Shown piece by piece: positions 7,456 to 12,450 of a stretch of 23,689 bases of DNA (positions within the stretch are counted from its first letter, which is position 1; each line of letters starts with the position of its first letter). The notes beneath the pieces are model-generated. The model made no database searches and was not told where the DNA came from. It was given only the letters and a program-made list of their open reading frames with translations. A program made the position numbers and the translations under genes. Location: NCBI GenBank assembly GCA_004555855.1, contig SFJQ01000015.1, positions 1 through 23,689 of the forward strand, in the 5' to 3' direction. Source of the DNA: [Eubacterium] saphenum. GTDB lineage: Bacteria; Bacillota; Clostridia; Oscillospirales; Ruminococcaceae.

Positions 7456-9696
7456 TCAGATTTTCTTCAGCACCACAGCGGAATACTGCCCGCCCGAGCC
7501 GACAGAAACCGCCATCGCGTACTTATACGAATTGCTCCCCGAGAGGATTTCCGCGAGCTTAGCCGCCTGTTTAGCGGAAGCGGCAGCCCTAGCCTCACCG
7601 ATTTCTTCCTTAACGTCAAAATAAGTCTTGCTCTCGCCGAACAGCTTTGCAAAAACGGAATTTTGCAGCTCATCGGTTTCCTTGTCGCCGTTCGCGAATC
7701 CGCTGATTAAATCAACGTCCGCGGGCTTAATTCCCGCGTTCTCGCAAGCGCCGAGGATAACCTTTTCAAGAGCGCTCTCCGAGCCTTTGACGCTGCCGAA
7801 TTCAACCGACTTGTGCGCGTTTGCCCAGCCGGCAAGTTCCGCGTATTTTTTCGCGCCGCGCGCGTCTGCGGACTTTTCGGTCTCGAGGATAAGCGAAACC
7901 GATCCTTCGCCGAGGGTAACGCCCTTGTCGAGAACCCCAAGTCTGCCGTAAAGGAACTCGGTTACATCGGTACACTCGTCAACGCCCGCCGCTACCATAA
8001 TGCTCTCATCGCCGTTTCTGAGGACGTCCGCCGCATAGCAAACGCTCTGAAGTCCCGCCTGATTGCCGTTTGCGTTGGTGACGTTGTAGCCCTTGATTCC
8101 CGCAAAAATCGAGAAATAGCCGCCTGCCGCGTTATAAACGGTGTTCGGGAACGAGAACGCCGAGCCGCTTGCAGTGCCGTGTTCGATAACATTCTTCTGA
8201 AAGTTGACAATTTCGGTGAGCGGACCGTCCGCAGTACCGATGATGATACCGATATCCGCAGAGTTGTTGTCATCGATGGTAATTCCCGCGTCACGAAGTG
8301 CTCTCATACCGCCGACAAGCTGAAGCTGCGAAAATCTGTCGAGTTTTCTCCAGAACGCCATTTTGATGCCGTGTTCCTTGTAGTCGTCCGAGCTGATTTC
8401 AACGCGGTTTTTGCCGACAATTTCGCCGATACCCGTGACAAAAACGCGCTCTTTGTTTGTGTTGTCGGGGATAACGCGCGGCTCTTTCGCGAACACGATA
8501 GACGCGTTGTTTCCGCCAAACGCAAAGGAGTTTGAAGCGGCGAAGTTAATGGTTTTTTCGCGCTTTGTGTTGGGAACGAAATCGATGTTCCCTGCCTTTT
8601 CCTTGAGCGTTTCGAGATTTTCCTCGGTGTATCCGATGGTCGGAGGAACGGTGTTTTCGCAGACCGCCTTGACGGTGAGAACAGCCTCAATCGAGCCTGC
8701 CGCGCCGAGGCAGTGACCTGTCATCGACTTTGTGGAGCTTACGGAGAGGTGGTCGTTTCCGTCAAAAATCGTGTGAAGCGAGAGGAACTCAGCCTCGTCA
8801 TTTTTCGCGGTACCGGTGCCGTGCGCGTTGATATAATCGATATCCGCGGGAGCAAGACCGGATTTCTTGATTGCCCTGTTAATCGCGAGCATCTGCCCCT
8901 CTCCGTCGGGACGGGGAGCGGTGATGTGGTGCGCGTCCGAGCTTACGCCCGAGCCGAGAATTTCGCAGTAAATCTTCGCGCCGCGCGCCTTTGCGTGTTC
9001 ATAGCTCTCGACAATCAGCACGCCCGCACCCTCTCCGAGAGTGATACCGTGGCTGTTGTTGAACGGGGAGCAGGGGTTCTCATCAAGCGCATGAAGCGCG
9101 TGAAATCCCGCAAAAGCAAGCGAAGTGAAGCTGTCCGAGCCGCCCGCCGCGAAAGCGTCCGCCTTGCCCGCTCTGATTAAGTCGCACGCATAGGAAAGGC
9201 TGATTGTACCCGCCGCGCAAGCGTTTACGATATTCGCAGTAACACCGTTCAGCCCGAAGTGCTTCGCGACATTGTTGGCGATTGCGGAAGCGGTCATCTT
9301 GAGGATATCCGAGGACTTGCCGCCGCCGTTTTTCATCTCATCTGTGTAAAAAACATCGATGCTTGCCGCGCCGCCGACGCAGTTTCCGATGATAACGCCG
9401 ATTTTGTCGGAATTATCCTCGGTCACTTCATAGCCCGCGTCCGCAAGAGCCTCGCCCGCCGCTTTAATACACAAAAGCGAAGAGCGGTCATAGTCCTCGC
9501 TCGAAAGCTCCTTTGAAGGAATATGCGACTCCGCACCGATATTTGCGTAGCAGTCGTCCGTGCTGAAGGAATCGATTTTCTTGATGCCGGAAACGCCGTT
9601 TACAGCGCTGTTCCAGCACTCCGAAACGTTGTCGCCGAGCGCGCAGCAAAGTCCAAGACCTGTTACGACAACGCGGCGGTTATCAGTATTGCTCAT
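7456..9696 (-). CDS. Fused ketosynthase and inactive ketosynthase-like (chain-length-factor-like) protein
   Basis: Two FabF-type condensing-enzyme domains lie in one 746-residue chain. The first (about 7-405) is complete, with catalytic Cys160 (NACAAG), His292 (AHGTGT), Lys323 and His328 (KSMTGH) and the closing FAFGG near 391-395, so it should condense malonyl-ACP with an acyl chain. The second (about 416-746) keeps the fold markers (RVFVTGIG, TLGEGSV, SGGQYSAVVL) but lacks the active-site Cys (NANGNQ at 541-546) and both His (regions 665-672 and 694-702). This is the pattern of KS-alpha/KS-beta (CLF) pairs of type II polyketide and aryl polyene systems, which are usually separate proteins. 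The start at 9696 follows GCCTCC on the plus strand (GGAGGC) by six bases; an upstream in-frame ATG at 9741 has no such site. Confidence 0.9.
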   Translation of the reverse strand: MSNTDNRRVVVTGLGLCCALGDNVSECWNSAVNGVSGIKKIDSFSTDDCYANIGAESHIPSKELSSEDYDRSSLLCIKAAGEALADAGYEVTEDNSDKIGVIIGNCVGGAASIDVFYTDEMKNGGGKSSDILKMTASAIANNVAKHFGLNGVTANIVNACAAGTISLSYACDLIRAGKADAFAAGGSDSFTSLAFAGFHALHALDENPCSPFNNSHGITLGEGAGVLIVESYEHAKARGAKIYCEILGSGVSSDAHHITAPRPDGEGQMLAINRAIKKSGLAPADIDYINAHGTGTAKNDEAEFLSLHTIFDGNDHLSVSSTKSMTGHCLGAAGSIEAVLTVKAVCENTVPPTIGYTEENLETLKEKAGNIDFVPNTKREKTINFAASNSFAFGGNNASIVFAKEPRVIPDNTNKERVFVTGIGEIVGKNRVEISSDDYKEHGIKMAFWRKLDRFSQLQLVGGMRALRDAGITIDDNNSADIGIIIGTADGPLTEIVNFQKNVIEHGTASGSAFSFPNTVYNAAGGYFSIFAGIKGYNVTNANGNQAGLQSVCYAADVLRNGDESIMVAAGVDECTDVTEFLYGRLGVLDKGVTLGEGSVSLILETEKSADARGAKKYAELAGWANAHKSVEFGSVKGSESALEKVILGACENAGIKPADVDLISGFANGDKETDELQNSVFAKLFGESKTYFDVKEEIGEARAAASAKQAAKLAEILSGSNSYKYAMAVSVGSGGQYSAVVLKKI

Positions 9697-10079
9697 CAGA
9701 AAGCCTCCAATCATTATAATCAAGCTCGGAAATCCGAGCAAATTTATCCGCAGAATTTGCTGAAATTATTTCAAATTATCCGTGAAAATTCACGTCAATT
9801 TTCTTTGTGCAATTTGCCGAAAGTTTTCCACAGCGTCAAAGCTCCGAAAAGTTCACGTTGAAACAGGTTGTGCAATTCCAACAAAAATTTTCGTCCGTCA
9901 AAAAATACGCGTTTAAATTTATACGCAAAAATCGCCGAAAATCATCAAAAATGCGAAAAAACGACGCTTTGCTTTACTGAGATAAAGTGCGCAGAAAACT
10001 GCAAATTTGTACAAATTGACGATGTGAAAAAAATTTGTTTTCCCCCGAAAAACAGGGGAAAACAAAGGAAAATCAAGAA
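9697..10079 (-). other. Long AT-rich spacer between the ACP and ketosynthase genes
   Basis: About 380 bases without a credible gene. It contains the terminator-like hairpin at 10026-10063, two short perfect inverted repeats that could be hairpins or operators (CGTGAA-AA-TTCACG at 9781-9794 and GCTCGG-AAAT-CCGAGC at 9724-9739), and long A/T runs. A TATAAT on the minus strand at 9713-9718 lies too near the ribosome site to give a usable leader. No convincing promoter for the ketosynthase gene and no known riboswitch was recognised. The length is striking inside an otherwise tightly packed operon. Confidence 0.5.
10026..10063 (-). terminator. Terminator or attenuator after the ACP gene
   Basis: On the minus strand GTTTTCCCC and GGGGAAAAC form a nine-base-pair stem with a nine-base loop, followed by AAATTTTTTT. 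It starts 16 bases after the ACP stop. It could end or partly attenuate transcription, leaving ACP and acyltransferase in excess over the ketosynthase. Confidence 0.65.
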
Positions 10080-10322
10080 TTAAAGGTGCTCTTCAACGTA
10101 CTTTGCGAGAGTTTCAACAGTCTGGAAATTCTCTCTTGCAGCACCGGTCATCTGAACGCCGAACAGGTTATCGATACCCGCGATAATCTCGATGGAATCG
10201 ATGGAATCAAGCCCGATATCGTCGCCAAACAGCTCAGAATCGTTCTCCAGCTCGTCCTCGGGGATTCTCAGGTTCTCCACCAGCATTCCCTTGATTTTAG
10301 CGCAAATTTCTTCGTTAGTCAT
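10080..10322 (-). CDS. Acyl carrier protein
   Basis: Acyl carrier proteins hold growing acyl chains as thioesters on a phosphopantetheine arm. The 80-residue acidic protein has the helix II signature GLDSIDSIEII with the attachment Ser at residue 40. The start at 10322 was chosen because GGAGG lies eight bases before it; the in-frame ATG five codons upstream overlaps that ribosome site. The DSI motif (DSL in most housekeeping AcpP) and the location next to a PPTase-containing block suggest a dedicated carrier, though a general fatty-acid ACP cannot be excluded. It follows the acyltransferase after a relic of that gene's 3' end and is followed by a terminator-like hairpin. Confidence 0.93.
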   Translation of the reverse strand: MTNEEICAKIKGMLVENLRIPEDELENDSELFGDDIGLDSIDSIEIIAGIDNLFGVQMTGAARENFQTVETLAKYVEEHL

Positions 10323-10324
10323 AG

Positions 10325-10483
10325 TTAATTCCTCCATATTTTAATCGGCTTTTTGCCGTTTTTTACAACTTTTTCATATCGCTTTTCAAGCGCCGCAAAA
10401 TTCTCCCCAACCGCCGCTTTTGCCTTTGCAATCAGCATTCGCGCGTGTTTTCGCGGCGAATATCGCGAGCCGCTTTCAATCGG
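10325..10483 (-). pseudogene. Duplicated relic of the acyltransferase 3' end
   Basis: The bases here repeat the end of the acyltransferase gene: 10365-10430 matches 10498-10563 at a fixed offset of 133 bases with few changes. Translated, the relic reads PIESGSRYSP and then LIAKAKAAVGENFAALEKRY, against PIESNCPPDV and LIAKAKTAVEENFAALEKRY in the intact gene, with two codons missing in the relic. It continues past VVKNG to a stop overlapping the ACP ribosome site, probably the original end of the acyltransferase. At the junction CCGATTGA is read in another frame, which creates the stop codon now used. Confidence 0.8.
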
Positions 10484-11147
10484 TTTTGCTGTTTTTTACA
10501 ACTTTTTCGTATCGCTTTTCAAGCGCCGCAAAATTCTCCTCGACCGCCGTTTTTGCCTTTGCAATCAACTCTCGTGCGTATTTGCTGTGGCGGACATCGG
10601 GCGGGCAATTGCTCTCAATCGGTTCGCCGATGTAAAATTTCATTCGCATTCCGAAGAAAAATTTGTACTTGCCATAAATCGCACACGGGACAATCGGCAC
10701 GCCGAGTTTTGCGGAAAGAAGCGCCGCGCCCGGCTTGAACTCCTCGATTTCCCCGCTTTTCGAGAGCGCGCCCTCAGGGAAAATCATCAGCGCGCCGCCG
10801 CGATTTATAATCTCCTCGGCGTTCTTGAACCACTCGCCGTCCGCTTCGTCAAGGCTAATCGAAATGCATCTGCAAAGCGAAATCAGCTTGCCGACCTTCT
10901 TCTTTTCAAACCACTTTTTCGTGACCAGCACCCACGGCTTGTATCTGTGCAAAACCGCTCCGCAAAACGCTCCATCGAAATGGTGCGTGTGGTTTGCCAC
11001 GAAAACGCAGGGCTGTTTTTTCAGCCGCTTTTTGAGCGTTTTGTCCGCGTAAATAATCTTCGGTCTGAAGAATATGTACACCAAAAAGGTTATCAGCCCT
11101 TGAAAAAGCTTGCCGCCAAAGCTCTGTTTGGACGGGTCTTTCCTCAA
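10476..11147 (-). CDS. PlsC-like 1-acyl-glycerol-3-phosphate acyltransferase family protein
   Basis: Members of this family transfer an acyl group from acyl-ACP or acyl-CoA to a lipid hydroxyl at the membrane. The catalytic NHTHHFD (HX4D) lies near residues 52-58, FPEGALSKSG (the family's FPEGTRS) near 123-132, and VPIVPCAIYG near 150-159. A short hydrophobic stretch (LITFLVYIFF) near residue 20 should anchor it. TTG at 11147 was chosen as start because GGAAGTGA, close to the ideal ribosome site, lies eight bases ahead; the GTG at 11156 is inside that site and TTG at 11150 is an alternative. Its stop codon was created by a partial tandem duplication of its own 3' end. It is the first gene of the block, behind a good promoter. 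The true acceptor is unknown. Confidence 0.85.
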   Translation of the reverse strand: MRKDPSKQSFGGKLFQGLITFLVYIFFRPKIIYADKTLKKRLKKQPCVFVANHTHHFDGAFCGAVLHRYKPWVLVTKKWFEKKKVGKLISLCRCISISLDEADGEWFKNAEEIINRGGALMIFPEGALSKSGEIEEFKPGAALLSAKLGVPIVPCAIYGKYKFFFGMRMKFYIGEPIESNCPPDVRHSKYARELIAKAKTAVEENFAALEKRYEKVVKNSKTD

Positions 11148-11194
11148 CAAAATCACTTCCTACGCGGGTTTCCCGCAAATTATCAACCTTTATT

Positions 11195-11223
11195 ATTATA
11201 CATTTTTTCAATGGGTTTTACAA
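11195..11223 (-). promoter_or_regulatory. Sigma-A promoter of the acyltransferase-ACP-ketosynthase block
   Basis: On the minus strand TTGTAA (11218-11223), a 17-base spacer and a perfect TATAAT (11195-11200). Transcription should start near 11188, about 40 bases before the acyltransferase start. Confidence 0.8.
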
Positions 11224-11321
11224 TGGACAAATCTACTTTTTTCAAGGCTTATAGGACATTTTTCAATTTTTTGTTTCTTATTAACAATTTGTTTACAATA
11301 TTTCTATAATTCACACAAACA

Positions 11322-11344
11322 AAACGCCGAAAAAATCGGCGTTT
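11322..11344 (-). terminator. Intrinsic terminator after the BofC-like gene
   Basis: AAACGCCGA and TCGGCGTTT form a nine-base-pair stem with a five-base loop. On the minus strand it is followed by TGTTTG, and on the plus strand by GTTGT. It is 94 bases after the BofC-like stop codon. Between the two lies a second, long imperfect stem (11381-11436, GCGAAAATCGCG pairing with CGCGGTTTTCGC) that may also stabilise the 3' end. Confidence 0.7.
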
Positions 11345-11437
11345 GTTGTAAACTAATCCAAAACTAAGGTTCCGAAATGTGCGAAAATCGCGGCGCAGAG
11401 CAGGTTGACGGGTTCTAGGGGGAGCGCGGTTTTCGCT

Positions 11438-11710
11438 TTACTCCAAGCCCAAATCCTCGATTAGCCGGTTCAGCTCGCCCTCGTTTTTCAGGCTTATCCC
11501 GTCACGCAAAAGTGCCGCGTCCGCAGGAAAAAGCGCTTCGGGACGGGTTTCATAGACCGTTATCGGCTGCGGGTCGGAGGTGCGGAAAAGCGCGATTTTT
11601 CCGTCGTATTCCCGAAGTACAAAATAATCCGAATTTGCGCTCGAGCCGCATAAGAAAGCCGTTTGCGCGGCAATCAGCGCAGCCAGAACCAACTGTTTGT
11701 TTTTTGTCAT
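11438..11710 (-). CDS. Small secreted protein with a BofC C-terminal-like domain
   Basis: The 90-residue product starts with Lys residues and a hydrophobic run (LVLAALIAAQTAFLC, residues 7-21) typical of a signal peptide or anchor. The rest, YFVLREYDGKIALF at 29-42 through LLRDGISLKNEGELNRLIED, resembles the C-terminal domain of Bacillus BofC, a protein of the forespore-mother cell intermembrane space that modulates SpoIVB during sporulation. Similar stand-alone domains are common in Clostridia, where their function is not established. The start follows AAAGGAG by about ten bases. It is a single gene with a terminator. A sporulation role is inference; the domain resemblance comes from recalled family patterns, not from a search. 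Confidence 0.65.
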   Translation of the reverse strand: MTKNKQLVLAALIAAQTAFLCGSSANSDYFVLREYDGKIALFRTSDPQPITVYETRPEALFPADAALLRDGISLKNEGELNRLIEDLGLE

Positions 11711-11880
11711 ATTCGGTCACTCCTTTTGAGGATTTTTTGTCATTTTTGACGAAATTAGTATTTGCAGCAAACTGTTAATTATCCGCTTTGCAATAACGTT
11801 TTAAACGATTTCAACACGGTTTTCAACAATTATTGCGCGAAAAACGCGATTACAAAGCCGCTCGGCGAGGTTCGATTTTC

Positions 11881-12120
11881 GTCAGGCGGCTTCGGGAGAG
11901 GGGTCGCGGGAGGTGGGGGTTCGCGGAAGTGGCGAGAGGGCGTGGGGTGGCTCGGAGAGCGCATTTGTGGGGTTCGAGAGTGGCTGAGGATGGGGCTGCG
12001 GGGTTCAAGAAAGGCTTGGGCGCGAGTGTTGGGCGGGGTGGCTCGGAAAGGAGCGGGTGCTTTAGGTGGCTTGGGTGGCTTTAGGAGCGCTCTCGGGGCT
12101 GCGGGGGTACCGCGTTCGGA
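11881..12120. other. Strongly G-rich tract (C-rich transcript) with a G-quadruplex motif; possible Rho site
   Basis: By hand count the plus strand holds about 124 G and 39 C in these 240 bases, a strand asymmetry far beyond any other part of the window. A canonical G-quadruplex pattern, GGG-N3-GGGG-N4-GGG-N4-GGGGG, lies at 11894-11919. The 13-mer GGGGTGGCTCGGA occurs at 11944-11956 and 12035-12047, and GGGGTTC occurs several times. The leftmost 40 bases on the right side belong to the end of the small gene 12081-12275; the remaining 200 are its 3' downstream. The minus-strand transcript is C-rich and G-poor, like a Rho utilisation site, and no intrinsic terminator follows that gene. The rest of the gap (11711-11880) is plain AT-rich sequence with no gene seen. 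Confidence 0.6.
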
Positions 12121-12275
12121 AGAAAATCATAAACGTCCTCGTAACTGCGAAATTCCTCGTCGGACTGCGGTATCGCCGGTATTAACCCAGTGCAGTCACG
12201 GTCACTCGATACGTTCATCAGCGGTTCTCCGTCGTTTTCCTCAGTTTTTTCACTCTTGTCGGGATACGGATACAT
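12081..12275 (-). CDS. Small acidic protein of unknown function
   Basis: A 64-residue hydrophilic protein with many Asp/Glu and a Pro-rich end (NAVPPQPRERS). It has neither signal peptide nor membrane segment. The start at 12275 is preceded by a near-perfect AAAGGAGGTGA seven bases upstream, which argues strongly for translation; the longer in-frame start at 12329 has no such site. The central part (DCTGLIPAIPQ followed by EEFRSYEDVYDFLP) looks like a conserved short motif, with one Cys, but I cannot assign a family. It is divergent from secA, with closely overlapping promoters, and its 3' end runs into the G-rich tract. Function unknown. Confidence 0.7.
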   Translation of the reverse strand: MYPYPDKSEKTEENDGEPLMNVSSDRDCTGLIPAIPQSDEEFRSYEDVYDFLPNAVPPQPRERS

Positions 12276-12339
12276 CTTTTCACCTCCTTTCCGGTCTTTT
12301 TTTGTCAAAATTTTGCCCGTCAAGTGCATTATTCCCGAA

Positions 12340-12368
12340 ATTATAACGAAAATTCTGTTGACAAAAAG
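12340..12368 (-). promoter_or_regulatory. Possible promoter of the small acidic-protein gene
   Basis: A perfect TATAAT on the minus strand (12340-12345) lies 65 bases before the start codon, but the -35 region 17 bases further is only a T-run, and it overlaps the -35 box of the divergent secA promoter. Confidence 0.35.
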
Positions 12369-12386
12369 CCTCGCATAGTGTATAAT
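12358..12386 (+). promoter_or_regulatory. Consensus sigma-A promoter of secA
   Basis: Perfect TTGACA (12358-12363), 17-base spacer and perfect TATAAT (12381-12386). The leader from about 12393 to the start codon is near 58 bases and has no obvious regulatory fold. Confidence 0.88.
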
Positions 12387-12450
12387 ATATGTGTATGTTT
12401 GTAATTATTTGAATAAGGGTTACGTTTATAAAAAAGAAAGGCAAATAATA

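Noticed and set aside
9713..9736. TATAAT with TTGCTC at 17 bases in front of the ketosynthase gene
   Set aside because: Transcription would start in or after the ribosome site, leaving no leader for translation.
4688..11147. Interpretation as the organism's housekeeping fatty acid synthase operon
   Set aside because: FabH, FabD, enoyl reductase (FabK/FabI) and acetyl-CoA carboxylase genes are missing, the PPTase is Sfp-type rather than AcpS, and the second ketosynthase domain is inactive. The possibility that single enzymes are shared with fatty acid synthesis stays open.
10353..11309. 318-codon plus-strand frame opposite the acyltransferase gene
   Set aside because: The minus-strand gene has clear HX4D and FPEG motifs, a promoter and ribosome site. 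The plus-strand translation is Phe/Arg-rich nonsense that also reflects the duplicated 3' end.
11762..12346. Plus-strand frames through the G-rich tract, coding for Gly/Arg/Trp-rich peptides
   Set aside because: They arise from the G-run composition, have no ribosome site and no family resemblance, and run antisense to a small gene with an excellent ribosome site.
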